Notes: generated by a model from the letters alone, not told the origin. Shown: positions 1 through 9,311, numbered from the stretch's first letter. The stretch: 64,000 bases of DNA from Emcibacter sp. (GCF_963675455.1 NZ_OY776217.1:3210001-3274000); one strand, 5' to 3'. Translations and numbers: made by a program.

Positions 1-1152
1 CGGATGGGCCACTTTAGAGCCAAAATAGCTGTCAATGCTCTGGGTGACCGCGACCGCCATCCCGTTACCATCCACGACAGAGAAATGGGTGGTCTCGCCA
101 CCGGTCTGGTCGCGCCAGGCGGCCAGCAACTTGGCCGCCTCCTCCTTGGAAATCTTCCTGTTGATATCATCAGCATAGTCCGTAAAGCTCTGCACCGGGT
201 CGTTCTTGCGACTGCCGTGGGCCAGTTTCATGGCGTCCATCAGGCCAAGACGGCGTTGTTCATCGTCCTGGTCCAGGTTAGCCGGTTCCATTTGTTCCAG
301 AATATTGAGAATCTGGATCATGACCCATCCACCGAAGGGCGGCGGCAGGCTTGCCACATCGTGCCCGCGGTAGCTGCTGATTAGCGGTTCGACAATGCGG
401 GGTTCGGGAAATTTGGCCAGATCTTCCTCGGTGATCCAGCCGCCGTTCTCTTTCATGTCCCGGGCGATGCCTTTGGCGATTTGGCCAGTATAGAAATCTT
501 CGGCGCCGACTTTGGCAATCCGCTCGAGCATTTTGGCCAGCTTTTTCTGGCGAACCACTTCGCCGACCTGATAGGCGGTACCATCCGGCTTGGTGAATAT
601 TTCCCGGGCCGTTTCCTGCTTTTTCAGGCCATCCCCGTAAAAGCGGAAAGCTTTCTGACGAAACGGGCCGACGGTGAAGCCGTCCCGGGCCAGATGGACG
701 GCGGGGGCGACCAGTTCTTTCCACTCCACTTCACCGCTGCCGTATTTGTGAAACGCCAGGTCAAGCACCTTGGGCGTGGACGGCACACTGGAAGCGGTAC
801 GGCCGTATTGCAGTTGTTCTTTTGTGATATTTTCAGGCAGATGGCGCGGCGACCAGGTCGTGCCGTGAATAACGAAAGGTTTGCCGCCTTTTCCGGGATG
901 AACCAGCATGACGGTCTGGCCGCCGATGCCGGAGCCGGCCGGTTCGCTTACCCCCAGCGCCAGCGAAACGGCGATGGCGGCGTCGATGGCATTGCCACCC
1001 TTTTCAAGAATTTCTATTCCGGCCGCCGTGGCTTCCGGGGAGGCTGAAGAGACTGCGCCGGCAAACTGTTTTTGTTCATCTGCCGTGCAGGCGGAAACAA
1101 ACAGCAGGTTTATGGAAACAATGACGGAAAAGAAAATGGAACGATTACCCAT
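1..1152 (-). CDS. ggt: gamma-glutamyltransferase, lipoprotein form, 3' end outside window
   Basis: This is the first 384 codons of a gamma-glutamyltransferase, which hydrolyses or transfers the gamma-glutamyl group of glutathione and related peptides in the periplasm. The protein starts with a signal sequence ending in a lipobox (Val19-Ser-Ala-Cys22), so it is probably membrane-anchored. The large-subunit region carries the typical ILEKGGNAIDAAIA and GIGG stretches. A Thr-Thr-His-Phe-Ser-Val motif at about 354-359 marks the autoprocessing site, with Thr354 the predicted nucleophile. The reading frame runs off the left edge of the window, so the rest of the small subunit is not visible. It lies about 100 bases downstream of a TonB-receptor gene on the same strand, with a terminator between, so it is probably transcribed separately. 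Family assignment is firm; substrate is not shown. Confidence 0.92.
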   Translation of the reverse strand, partial: MGNRSIFFSVIVSINLLFVSACTADEQKQFAGAVSSASPEATAAGIEILEKGGNAIDAAIAVSLALGVSEPAGSGIGGQTVMLVHPGKGGKPFVIHGTTWSPRHLPENITKEQLQYGRTASSVPSTPKVLDLAFHKYGSGEVEWKELVAPAVHLARDGFTVGPFRQKAFRFYGDGLKKQETAREIFTKPDGTAYQVGEVVRQKKLAKMLERIAKVGAEDFYTGQIAKGIARDMKENGGWITEEDLAKFPEPRIVEPLISSYRGHDVASLPPPFGGWVMIQILNILEQMEPANLDQDDEQRRLGLMDAMKLAHGSRKNDPVQSFTDYADDINRKISKEEAAKLLAAWRDQTGGETTHFSVVDGNGMAVAVTQSIDSYFGSKVAHP

Positions 1153-1203
1153 GTGTTGATCCTGTACCCAATATCGATCGTATTATTTTATATGTTTTAT
1201 CAT

Positions 1204-1233
1204 GAAAAAGGGCGACGGCCGAAACCGTCGCCC
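1204..1233 (-). terminator. Rho-independent terminator after the TonB receptor gene
   Basis: A perfect 9-bp stem (GGGCGACGG / CCGTCGCCC, 1210-1218 and 1225-1233) with a 6-base loop is followed on the minus strand by five T residues (1205-1209). It lies 18 bases past the stop of the receptor gene and before the ggt start, which fits termination of the receptor transcript. Confidence 0.85.
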
Positions 1234-1250
1234 CGAATATTCCCGGGAAA

Positions 1251-4127
1251 TCAGAATTCCTTGGAGACTGACAGCCACCAGACCCGGCCGTAAGAGTTGT
1301 GCAGCGAGGTAAAGTAACCGTTGCTTTCGTCAGCGAACGGCGGCTGTTTGTCGCCCACGTTGCGGACACCAAGGCCAAGAACCGTACCGTCAATGGCGTT
1401 GCCATTGTCTGTAAAGCGGTACTTCATGGCCACATCGAAGGTGGTCCAGCTGTCCACATCCCAGTAGACGCGGTTCAGATCTTCATCGACCGTCCCGCTG
1501 TTGCCGCTGTCTGCACTGTCATAGAGGGAAGTATCATAGACACTGCCCACATGTTTGACGGTGACCGTGGTGGTGAAATCGTCATACATCCAGCTGATAC
1601 TGCCGCTTGCCCGCCATTCCGGGTTGCCGTTGCGTCGCAGGTAATCAGTTTCGACATCACCGGCGGTCTGGACAAACTTGCTCAGACGGCTGAGGTCAGC
1701 GCGGAAACGGAAACTACCGGCGCCTGTTTCACCTGTACGATATTCGATGGAGGCATCCCAGCCTTCAACTTCACGTTTGTCGGCATTGATATACTGGCTG
1801 ATGATGTTGGTAGCGACGCCGACGGCGGTGCGCTGGTCACCCGGGTTGGCCAGGTTCCAGGCGTCAAAGGCGGCCTGGTCTTCGGCTGTCACGGCAGCAC
1901 GGATCACGTTGGGGTTGGAGCCGGTCAGGGCTTCCAGTTCCAGCTGATAGTCCGCATCCAGGATAACCACCACATTTTCCTGCTCGATTTTCCACCAGTC
2001 AAAGGTCACGCGCAGACCGTCAAGCGCGCCAGTCGGCTCGAATACAGCGCCTAAGGTCAGGGTGTCTGTGTGCTCCGGCTCAAGCTGGTCATTGCCGAGA
2101 CGGGTGGTGATGCGATACAGGGCGCCGGTGTCAATATCCAGACCGGTGACATCAGAGCGCAGCGGGTCCTCGACACCCAGTGAACGACGGATAATATCAC
2201 CCTGGTTCATCTGCGGCAGGTTCGGAGCCCGGAAGCCCTTGGCGAAGGAACCGCGGAAGCTGAAGCTTTCCACCGGCGCATAGCGGAAGCCGACTTTCGG
2301 TTTCAGAGTGTCGCCGGCATCGGAGAAATTCTCGTAGCGGGCAGCAAGCTGGAATTCAAGGGCATGGATTCCCGGCATGGCGTTGGCTTCACCGACAAAG
2401 GGCAAAACCATCTCTGCGAAGCTCGAGAAGACATGGCGGCTTGCGGATGAATCCGTGGTGGCGGAAACACCGACCACGTCACTTTCATCATACAGCTCAC
2501 CATAGCTGTAGGGCATGCTGCCGTCCTGGCGCGGATCGCGGTCATCCAGATAGGATTCCCGGCGCCATTCCACACCAACTGCTGTCCCTACATCGCCACC
2601 GGGCAGGCTGAACAGGTCATCCTTGGTCAGCTTGAAATCCCAGGTGGCCAGGGTTGTCTTGGATTTCTGGACGGAGGAAATGCGAATGCTTTCCAGCACA
2701 GCTTCAGAGTTAGCGTCAGGTCCGCCGAACACATTAAAGGCATCTGGTGTTGTCAAAGCCAGTGAGGCAGACAAAAGATTTTTTGACTGACGGTTGAATT
2801 CTTCATCGTCTGCTGTCGCTTCGGAGTAGACCAGGGCTGTTTCCCAGTCCCAGCCATAGGCGTCGCCGCTCAGGCCGGTCATGACCCGGAACGCATCCTG
2901 GTTGACCTCGATAATACGGGCGCCCAGCTCAACCGGACGATAACGGGTCAGCAAAACGTCGCTTCCGGCAAGATCCGGATTGGCGGCCGCAGCCTGCTGA
3001 AGATAATAGTTCTCTTCAGGGATAATGATGTAGGCCAGCCCACTGTCCAGCGGGCTGGCGGCGCGCTGGGTTGTGGATTTGGAGTTGTAATATAAAGCGT
3101 CCGCAAACAGTTCAATACCGTTATCAAATTCATGTTTCAGATTGATCATGGCATTGAAACGGTCTACTTCCGGCGTAATCCAGACATCTTCGTTGAAGTC
3201 ATAGCGTTCACTTCCACTGCCGGAGGAGGTGGAACCATCCGGGTTCACATGATAGGTGCCGGTTGACTCCCAGGTTCCCTGATCGTTCAGGCTACCTGTT
3301 GTAAAAACAGAATAGGGCGTCGTGGAAGACAGGTTGTTGAGCTGGCTGTCGCCCTGCCATTCCTCGGGAATATTTTCATTCTCGCGGCGGTCCAGGGTGC
3401 CGTACAGATCGTCGAGCTCGGTGATCGGCACGCCGGAGCGTTTGTAATAGGTGCCGAAGACGCCGATTTTTGTCTTGTCGTCATTAAGCGACCAGCCGCC
3501 GCGGGCCGTCAGGGTCAGTTCGTCATAGCCGGTATTTTCGGCAAAACCGTATTTGCCGGACACCATGATGCCGTCATAGCTTGTAAAGGGGACCATATTG
3601 ACCACACCGCCGGTGGCATCCGCGCCGTACAGGGCGGAGGCGCCGTCACGCAGCACCTCGACCCGCTGGATGGCGGAAGACGGAATGCTGTTGACGTTAT
3701 AGAAAGTGGTCGGCACATCGTTGATGTTCTGGAAGGTCGGATGAACCACCATACGACGGCCGTTGATCAGGGTCAGGGTGTTGCCGGAGCCGAGGCTGCG
3801 CATGTTCACGCCGGCGACATCGCCGCGGGCGCCGTTGGTGCCGGTATTGGCGTCCTGGAACTCAAAATCACCGATGGCCGGGATATAGGACAGGATGTCC
3901 TGCATGTTAGTGGCGCCGACCGCCTCCATCTGTTCGTTACCCATGACGGTAACCGGCAGGGCGGCTTCGGACAGGCCCTTGATGCGGGTGCCGACAACAA
4001 CGACTTCTTCAAACTCCAGCGCCTCATCGGCGGCAGCTTCCTGTGCCTGGGCGGTGGTGGCAGCCAGCATCATGGAAGTGGACGCCAGCAGTAATGACTT
4101 CAGGGGATTATTCAAGATGGTATGCAT
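1251..4127 (-). CDS. TonB-dependent outer membrane receptor
   Basis: This 958-residue protein is an outer-membrane active transporter energised by TonB. A signal peptide (cleavage expected after Ala28 in AQA) is followed by a TonB-box-like EEVVVVGTRI stretch. A plug domain follows, with the QDILSYIPAI and RVEVLRDGASALYGADATGGVVN motifs at about 60-190. The rest is a long beta-barrel ending in an aromatic residue (SVSKEF), as usual for barrels inserted by the Bam machinery. The start is set by a strong GGGAGGAA ribosome site just upstream. The substrate cannot be read from sequence. The barrel is large, as in receptors for peptides, glycans or complexed metals, and the nearby ggt and amino-acid genes make a peptide-type substrate possible, but that is inference. 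A terminator follows the gene. Confidence 0.93.
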   Translation of the reverse strand: MHTILNNPLKSLLLASTSMMLAATTAQAQEAAADEALEFEEVVVVGTRIKGLSEAALPVTVMGNEQMEAVGATNMQDILSYIPAIGDFEFQDANTGTNGARGDVAGVNMRSLGSGNTLTLINGRRMVVHPTFQNINDVPTTFYNVNSIPSSAIQRVEVLRDGASALYGADATGGVVNMVPFTSYDGIMVSGKYGFAENTGYDELTLTARGGWSLNDDKTKIGVFGTYYKRSGVPITELDDLYGTLDRRENENIPEEWQGDSQLNNLSSTTPYSVFTTGSLNDQGTWESTGTYHVNPDGSTSSGSGSERYDFNEDVWITPEVDRFNAMINLKHEFDNGIELFADALYYNSKSTTQRAASPLDSGLAYIIIPEENYYLQQAAAANPDLAGSDVLLTRYRPVELGARIIEVNQDAFRVMTGLSGDAYGWDWETALVYSEATADDEEFNRQSKNLLSASLALTTPDAFNVFGGPDANSEAVLESIRISSVQKSKTTLATWDFKLTKDDLFSLPGGDVGTAVGVEWRRESYLDDRDPRQDGSMPYSYGELYDESDVVGVSATTDSSASRHVFSSFAEMVLPFVGEANAMPGIHALEFQLAARYENFSDAGDTLKPKVGFRYAPVESFSFRGSFAKGFRAPNLPQMNQGDIIRRSLGVEDPLRSDVTGLDIDTGALYRITTRLGNDQLEPEHTDTLTLGAVFEPTGALDGLRVTFDWWKIEQENVVVILDADYQLELEALTGSNPNVIRAAVTAEDQAAFDAWNLANPGDQRTAVGVATNIISQYINADKREVEGWDASIEYRTGETGAGSFRFRADLSRLSKFVQTAGDVETDYLRRNGNPEWRASGSISWMYDDFTTTVTVKHVGSVYDTSLYDSADSGNSGTVDEDLNRVYWDVDSWTTFDVAMKYRFTDNGNAIDGTVLGLGVRNVGDKQPPFADESNGYFTSLHNSYGRVWWLSVSKEF

Positions 4128-4337
4128 GTGTTCCTCCCATCCCTTGACCGGGATGTAATATGTGGGTTTTTGTTATGTCCCTCAACGAACTCTACTCACA
4201 TCGCTCAGGATATGAGTCGAAGCAAGCTAAACCCAATTTTGACAACGGATCAATGATAATTCTATTTCTATAGGTCCAGGTTATACATCCATTGAAGAAA
4301 CAAATGTGCCACAAGAATCATCTGGCTCACCTAGCTG

Positions 4338-5261
4338 TCAGGCCACTTCCTTGATGGCGGAAACCACACAGTCGACGAAATAGCGCATGGGGTAGGACAG
4401 ACTGCGTTTTTGGGAGAAAACGGACGTCACCGGCAGTACCGGCTTGCCACGCAAGGGGAAGGTAACGATGCCGGGGTTTTGCTCCGACCTGACCAGGTTA
4501 TGGATAGCCAGCGCATCGAGAATGGCAAAGCCGATTTCGTTATGGACCAGCGATGCCGCCATATGGTGATCATGAACCCGGACCACATTCTGGGGGGATA
4601 CGCCCGCGGACAGGAAAAGGGATCTGGCGCGTTGGCCGAGAGGCTCATTCTCATAGAGCTCAACACAGGGGAAGTCCCGGAGCAGCTCAAGATCGATCGG
4701 CTCATTGTCCTTCGGCTTTACCGGCATGCGACTTACCCATTTCGCCGGGACGGCGCAATAAACAGGAAGGTCGGCAATCTTGATCGACCCGATTCCATCT
4801 AGATCATCCTGCCCGAAGGTGAAGCCCATATGGTAGGACATGGGCCGCTCATCCAGATTGGACAGGATTACCGGCGAGTGCTCAGAGGAGATGTCAAAGG
4901 TGAAGCGTTTGTGCTGCTTCTGGAAGCGGGTGATGGCAATGGGCAGGAGGCGCTGGGAAATTGCCGGCGTGGCGGCAACGCGGATATGCCCGGCAGCGCC
5001 TTCCTTGAGCCGGCCGCACAGGCGTTCGATGGCGACAAGCGAATCATGGGCCCGGTTGACTTCCTCGAACAGGATCCTGGCCTCGGCTGTCGGTGTCAGC
5101 CTGCCGCCGGTCCGGTCAAACAGGGGGAAGCCGATTTCCTGCTCTGTCTGTTGCAGGGAGGAGGTCACGGAAGGCTGGGAAACCCTCAGGTTCTTGGCCG
5201 CCTTTGTCACCGTCCCGGATGTCATGACGGCATGAAAAACTTCTATCTGGCGAAAACGCAT
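4338..5261 (-). CDS. LysR-family transcriptional regulator
   Basis: This 307-residue protein is a LysR-type regulator. The N-terminal winged helix-turn-helix (about 1-60, MRFRQIEVFHAVMTSGTVTKAA) is followed by a periplasmic-binding-protein-like effector domain. The opening residues resemble the opine and amino-acid regulators of the NocR/OccR type, as I recall them. It is transcribed away from the aminotransferase-BKACE pair, the usual arrangement for a LysR regulator controlling its neighbours in response to a pathway metabolite. An AAGGAAC ribosome site supports the ATG at 5261. The effector is unknown, but an amino-acid-like molecule would fit the enzymes it faces. Confidence 0.93.
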   Translation of the reverse strand: MRFRQIEVFHAVMTSGTVTKAAKNLRVSQPSVTSSLQQTEQEIGFPLFDRTGGRLTPTAEARILFEEVNRAHDSLVAIERLCGRLKEGAAGHIRVAATPAISQRLLPIAITRFQKQHKRFTFDISSEHSPVILSNLDERPMSYHMGFTFGQDDLDGIGSIKIADLPVYCAVPAKWVSRMPVKPKDNEPIDLELLRDFPCVELYENEPLGQRARSLFLSAGVSPQNVVRVHDHHMAASLVHNEIGFAILDALAIHNLVRSEQNPGIVTFPLRGKPVLPVTSVFSQKRSLSYPMRYFVDCVVSAIKEVA

Positions 5262-5308
5262 ACGTCTGGTTCCTTAAATTACTTCTGAAATAAGTATAAC
5301 TTGAGACT

Positions 5309-5321
5309 ATGCATTACGCAA
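5309..5321. promoter_or_regulatory. possible LysR-type operator (T-N11-A)
   Basis: In the divergent intergenic region, a T-N11-A element holds a short dyad, TGC-N5-GCA, at the position expected for a LysR-family site between regulator and target. The dyad has only three base pairs per arm, so this is a weak candidate. Confidence 0.25.
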
Positions 5322-5391
5322 TATTTTGAATTTGACTAATACAAAAAAATACCTGAAAAATGTGCCGAAGTTGATTGTTGGAGATTATTTT

Positions 5392-6717
5392 ATGGGTCAG
5401 GTCTTTTACAGGTCCCCGAAACACACCTATCCCTGCGTAGCACGCGGTCAAGGAGTCTATCTTTATGATACCGCGGGCAAGGCCTATCTTGATGGCAGCG
5501 GCGGGGCTGCCGTTTCCTGTCTGGGACATGGTAATGCCGAGGTTATAGAGGCCGTCCGAGAGCAGGTCGGCAAGGTGGCATTTGCCCATACAGCCTTTTT
5601 CACCAACGAACCCCAGGAGCAGCTCGCGGCAAAACTCGCGGCCCGGTTCGGCGAGAAAGACGCCCGGGTATACTTCCTGTCCGGCGGGTCCGAGGCCAAT
5701 GAAACAGCCGTCAAGCTGGCCCGGCAATACTGGTTTGCCCTTGGCCAGACCGAACGCAGTGTCGTCATCAGCCGGGAGCAGAGCTATCACGGCAACACAC
5801 TTGGCGCCCTGTCGCTCAGCGGCAACCCCGGACGCCGTATCACCTACGGCCCGATGCTGCATGACTGGCCGCGGATTGATCCCTGTTACGCTTATCGTCA
5901 TCAGGGAGCCGATGAAACGGAACAGGCTTACGGGCAAAGATGCGCGAACGTCCTGGAGACAGCCATCCTGGAAACAGGCCCGGAGAAGGTCGCGGCCTTT
6001 ATCGCCGAACCTGTTGTCGGCGCGACATTGGGCGTGGTGCCCGCGGCGGAGGGTTATTTCCGCCGGATCCGGGAAATATGTGACAAATATAATATTCTGC
6101 TGATCCTCGACGAGGTGATGAGCGGCTGCGGACGAACCGGCAGCTATTTCGCCTTTGAGCAGGAAGGCATTCAGCCGGATATTATTTCCATTGCCAAGGG
6201 CCTTGGCGCGGGATACCAGCCCCTTGGCGCGACCATCTGCCGGGCCTTTATCCATGACGCCATTGTTGAGAATACGGGCTCTTTCGCCCATGGCCATACC
6301 TATGTGGGACACCCGACAGCCTGTGCTGCCGGTGTCGCCGTGATGGAAGTGATCGAGACACAGGGTCTGCTTGACCGGGCGACAGCGACCGGGGAAAAAA
6401 TCCGGGCCGGCCTGCGCGAACGTTTCGCAGATTTCCCCCATGTGGGTGATGTGCGCGGCCGGGGTATGTTTATCGGTATTGAACTGGTACAGGATCCGGA
6501 GACGAAAGAACCACCGGCGCCGTCCCTGAAACTGCCGGAAAAACTGAAAAATACGGCCATGGACAGGGGTTTGATCTGCTATCCCGGCGGCGGCACCGCC
6601 GACGGCTGGAAAGGCGCGCATATCCTGCTGGCGCCCCCCTTCATCTATGAAGACCGGCATGTGGAGGAACTGATCGATAAACTGGATGATGTCATCCGCA
6701 GTCAAAAGTATATCTGA
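5392..6717 (+). CDS. class III (omega) aminotransferase, PLP-dependent
   Basis: This 441-residue enzyme moves an amino group between an amine or amino acid and a keto acid using pyridoxal phosphate. The family signatures are clear: SGGSEANETAVKLAR, YHGNTLGALSLSG, the DEVMSGCGRTG stretch, and SIAKGLGAGYQPL with the Schiff-base Lys at about 269. I place the start at the ATG at 5392 because GGAG lies 8 bases upstream. An upstream TTG in frame lacks such a site and would add 22 poorly conserved residues. The length is normal for the family. It is followed 4 bases later by a DUF849 enzyme, so the two probably act in one pathway. The substrate is not determined; candidates are a beta- or omega-amino acid, a diamine or a carnitine-like compound. 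Confidence 0.92.
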   Translation: MGQVFYRSPKHTYPCVARGQGVYLYDTAGKAYLDGSGGAAVSCLGHGNAEVIEAVREQVGKVAFAHTAFFTNEPQEQLAAKLAARFGEKDARVYFLSGGSEANETAVKLARQYWFALGQTERSVVISREQSYHGNTLGALSLSGNPGRRITYGPMLHDWPRIDPCYAYRHQGADETEQAYGQRCANVLETAILETGPEKVAAFIAEPVVGATLGVVPAAEGYFRRIREICDKYNILLILDEVMSGCGRTGSYFAFEQEGIQPDIISIAKGLGAGYQPLGATICRAFIHDAIVENTGSFAHGHTYVGHPTACAAGVAVMEVIETQGLLDRATATGEKIRAGLRERFADFPHVGDVRGRGMFIGIELVQDPETKEPPAPSLKLPEKLKNTAMDRGLICYPGGGTADGWKGAHILLAPPFIYEDRHVEELIDKLDDVIRSQKYI

Positions 6718-6721
6718 AACA

Positions 6722-7564
6722 ATGACAAGTGACTTCAGGGCCTTTGCCCGGGATAAAATCATGATTATGGCGGCGCCCAACGGCGCGCGCCGGACCCATG
6801 CGGATCATCCAGCCCTTCCCATGACACCGGGCGAGCTGGCCGAATGCGCCGAACAGGTCATGGCGGCCGGAGCGTCCGTCCTGCACCTTCACGTGCGCAA
6901 TGATGACGGGTCGCACAGCCTTGATGCGGACCGTTACCGTGCGGCGATCGGCGCCATCCGGGACCGGGTTGGTGACGGACTTGTGTTACAGGCGACCACG
7001 GAAGCCGTCGGCATATACAACAGGGACCAGCAGATGGCCATGGTCCGCGACCTTCGACCGGAGGCTGTTTCCCTGGCGCTGCGGGAGCTATGCCCCACTG
7101 ACGCGGAGGAACAGGAGGCCGGCGATTTTTTCGACTGGTGCGTCCGGGAACAAATCTGGCCCCAGTATATTCTCTATTCCCCGGAAGAGGCAGCCCGCTT
7201 TGAACGGCTACGCCGGAAAGGCCTGTTCGGCCAGGAACATCCCTCTGCCCTGTTTGTTCTCGGACGTTACAGCGCAGACCTGACCGGGGATGTACAACAG
7301 ATTCTATCATTCCTGAATGTTGTGGAAGAGGCGTCCGTCCCCTGGACCTGTTGTTGTTTTGGCCGGACAGAAGCCCAAGCCATGCTGGAAGCTGCCTGCC
7401 GCGGCGGCCACACACGGATCGGATTTGAAAATAACCTTGAACTTGAAGACGGTTCCCCTGCCCCCAACAATGCCGCCCTCATCCGTCAACTTGTTGACAG
7501 CCTGCCCCTTTCGAACAGGACAGCGGCAAATGCTGATGAGGTGCGATCAATATTTTGCAGTTAG
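6722..7564 (+). CDS. BKACE/DUF849 beta-keto acid cleavage-type enzyme
   Basis: This 280-residue TIM-barrel protein belongs to the beta-keto acid cleavage enzymes (DUF849, typified by Kce of lysine fermentation), which use acetyl-CoA and zinc to split beta-keto acids. Zinc ligands expected in the family are present: His55 and His57 in LHLHVR and Glu236 in GFENN. The residue after this Glu is normally Asp in Kce-like members (GFEDN) and is Asn here, which may mean altered chemistry or a different subgroup. The start at 6722 leaves a 4-base gap from the aminotransferase stop; an in-frame ATG at 6686 would overlap that gene. The operon suggests transamination to a beta-keto acid followed by cleavage. 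Confidence 0.85.
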   Translation: MTSDFRAFARDKIMIMAAPNGARRTHADHPALPMTPGELAECAEQVMAAGASVLHLHVRNDDGSHSLDADRYRAAIGAIRDRVGDGLVLQATTEAVGIYNRDQQMAMVRDLRPEAVSLALRELCPTDAEEQEAGDFFDWCVREQIWPQYILYSPEEAARFERLRRKGLFGQEHPSALFVLGRYSADLTGDVQQILSFLNVVEEASVPWTCCCFGRTEAQAMLEAACRGGHTRIGFENNLELEDGSPAPNNAALIRQLVDSLPLSNRTAANADEVRSIFCS

Positions 7565-7869
7565 CGCAACAAGAAACGCCAACCGCCTAAGCATCAGAAG
7601 AATTTGACACCTATTTGGAGTGGCGCGGCCCGGCCGCAGCTGCAGACAGAAACCATGGACCTGACATTGCGCCGAACATGAAGCCGTTTCAACCAGATAA
7701 CTGACCAGATGCCCGCCAAGGGTTAAATCCCTGCCGGTTTCATAAGCATTTGCTGCTCGCTGTCCCGAAAAGGAAATGGCTGCGGGGACAACAGCAGAAC
7801 AAGAACGATCGAGAATACATTACCTTTCTGCAGATTAGTAAGGTTTGGGAAATTTTGGGAAATCTATAA
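7565..7869. other. gap without a recognisable gene
   Basis: About 305 bases between the BKACE gene and the tRNA. I see no convincing reading frame with a ribosome site. The only structure noticed is a GC-rich palindrome, GCGGCC-C-GGCCGC at 7625-7637, without a T-run, so it is not a standard terminator. Confidence 0.5.
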
Positions 7870-7956
7870 TGGTGCCCCCAGTCGGACTCGAACCGACACG
7901 GCCGTGAAGCCACTGGATTTTGAATCCAGCGTGTCTACCAATTCCACCACAGGGGC
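7870..7956 (-). tRNA. tRNA-Leu (anticodon CAA)
   Basis: An 87-base tRNA is encoded on the minus strand. The 7-bp acceptor stem (GCCCCTG with TGGGGGC), a D-loop with GGTAGACACG, an anticodon loop TTCAAAA (anticodon CAA, decoding UUG), a long variable arm as in class II leucine tRNAs, and a GGTTCGAGTCC T-arm are all visible. The CCA end is encoded in the DNA. Confidence 0.97.
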
Positions 7957-7991
7957 CTTCGACTAATGCGAAAATGTGCAGCGTGGGCTGA

Positions 7992-8019
7992 ATAATACTC
8001 AAGGCCAGAGCCGGGTCAA
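7992..8019 (-). promoter_or_regulatory. sigma-70-type promoter of tRNA-Leu
   Basis: On the minus strand TTGACC (8014-8019) and TATTAT (7992-7997) are separated by 16 bases. They lie about 35 bases upstream of the mature tRNA 5' end, as expected for a tRNA promoter. Confidence 0.65.
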
Positions 8020-8079
8020 CATGGAAATACATTTGAGGATAAAAAAATACTGATTGTTTAGCCCCAATGGGGTATCAAT

Positions 8080-8688
8080 ATGCCGACAAAAAAATCAGGC
8101 AGGTCGCGGATGTTTAATAAACTCTACAATAAAACCCTCCAATTGGCTGATCGGCCGCATGCACTGACCACGCTGGCCATCATTTCCTTCATCGAGAGTT
8201 CCTTCTTTCCCATCCCTCCGGATATTCTTTTGATCCCCATGGTGCTGGCGGCCCCGACCAGGGCCTGGAAAATCGCCTTCGTCTGCACCTTAAGCTCCGT
8301 TCTCGGCGGCCTGTTCGGCTATTACATCGGCTACGCGCTGTTCGATGTGGTCGGACAACCGCTTCTTGAGTTTTACGGCTATGAGGAGAAATTCTCAGCC
8401 TTCACCGCCAAGTATAATGAATGGGGCGCCTGGATCGTGGCCTTTTTCGGCCTGACACCCTTTCCCTACAAGGTGATTACCATCGCCAGCGGCGTGACAC
8501 AACTGAGCCTGCCGACCTTTATTCTGGCGAGTGTAATTTCCCGGGCGGTAAGATTCTTCCTGGTAGCGGCACTGCTGCGGAAATACGGCGAACCGATCAA
8601 GGCTTTTATCGAAAAGCGCCTCGGCCTGCTGACAACCCTGTTTTTTATCATTCTGTTTGGCGGTTTTATGGCCCTTAAATATCTCTAG
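8080..8688 (+). CDS. DedA/YqaA-family membrane protein
   Basis: This 202-residue inner-membrane protein belongs to the DedA-like (VTT/SNARE-associated) superfamily, YqaA branch. Family features include the ESSFFPIPPDILLIPMVLA stretch at about 39-57 with paired prolines, a glycine-rich GGLFGYYIGYALF helix, and the FFGLTPFPYKVITIASG stretch. About five hydrophobic segments are present. Members are thought to take part in phospholipid (undecaprenyl-phosphate or similar) movement and envelope maintenance. A GGGG ribosome site 7 bases upstream supports the ATG at 8080; a second ATG at 8110 is also possible. It precedes dsbB on the same strand but with an 83-base gap and a candidate promoter, so co-transcription is not required. 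Confidence 0.85.
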   Translation: MPTKKSGRSRMFNKLYNKTLQLADRPHALTTLAIISFIESSFFPIPPDILLIPMVLAAPTRAWKIAFVCTLSSVLGGLFGYYIGYALFDVVGQPLLEFYGYEEKFSAFTAKYNEWGAWIVAFFGLTPFPYKVITIASGVTQLSLPTFILASVISRAVRFFLVAALLRKYGEPIKAFIEKRLGLLTTLFFIILFGGFMALKYL

Positions 8689-8715
8689 GTGCCCCCCTAA
8701 TCACGGAATATTCAG

Positions 8716-8743
8716 TTGCACTTTCTGTCGCGGCTTATATTCT
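8716..8743 (+). promoter_or_regulatory. candidate promoter of dsbB-coq7
   Basis: TTGCAC (8716-8721) and TATTCT (8738-8743) are spaced by 16 bases. They lie about 30 bases upstream of the dsbB start. Confidence 0.4.
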
Positions 8744-8771
8744 GACGTCTAAAGAGCAAGAGGGATATAAT

Positions 8772-9311
8772 ATGTCAATACTGACCCGCACCGGCTGCGC
8801 CATTATCATGACCATCCGCACCTGTCCTTCCAGGACAGCTATATTGTTTTCCGCCGCCATGCTGGCCGGCGCCTGGAGCTTCGAAGTGTTCGGCGGATAC
8901 CCCCCCTGTGATCTGTGCTGGACCCAGCGCTACGCCCATATGGGTATCATCGCCCTTGCCCTGTTCCTGATTATTCTGCACCAAATGACCACCATACCGG
9001 CCAGGATTCTCGACTTCCTTCTGGTGCCCGCCCTGTTTACGACTGCAGGCATCGGTGCCTATCATGCCGGCGTGGAATATAAATGGTGGCAGGGCCCGAC
9101 AGATTGTACCGCACAGAGTATCGGCGGCTCCTTTGACCCGGACCAGTTCATGCAGGCCCTGCAGAACGCCCCTATCGTCAGCTGTGATGAAGTGGTCTGG
9201 GAGCTGTTCGGCATTTCCATGGCCGGCTATAATTTCCTTTTAACTCTTGGTATGGGCCTGTTAATATTGTTTGCGCTGACCCGGAAAGATAATGGGAAAG
9301 AACATGCCTGA
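8772..9311 (+). CDS. dsbB: disulfide bond formation protein DsbB
   Basis: This 179-residue four-helix inner-membrane protein reoxidises DsbA and passes the electrons to quinone. Both redox cysteine pairs are present: Cys46/Cys49 in PPCDLCWTQR and Cys112/Cys138 in the second periplasmic loop. The WTQR segment after the first pair includes the arginine conserved near the quinone site. An AGAGGG ribosome site 7 bases before the ATG supports the start, although an internal Met13 would also give a typical length. The 3' end overlaps the start of coq7, so the two are translated together; both depend on the ubiquinone pool. Confidence 0.95.
   Translation: MSILTRTGCAIIMTIRTCPSRTAILFSAAMLAGAWSFEVFGGYPPCDLCWTQRYAHMGIIALALFLIILHQMTTIPARILDFLLVPALFTTAGIGAYHAGVEYKWWQGPTDCTAQSIGGSFDPDQFMQALQNAPIVSCDEVVWELFGISMAGYNFLLTLGMGLLILFALTRKDNGKEHA

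Noticed and set aside
5314..6780. 488-codon open frame antisense to the aminotransferase
   Set aside because: The plus strand has a clear class III aminotransferase with all motifs; the minus frame has no family features.
7870..7956. tRNA-Leu as an integration site for a mobile element
   Set aside because: No integrase, no direct repeat of the tRNA 3' end and no foreign gene cluster was seen nearby.
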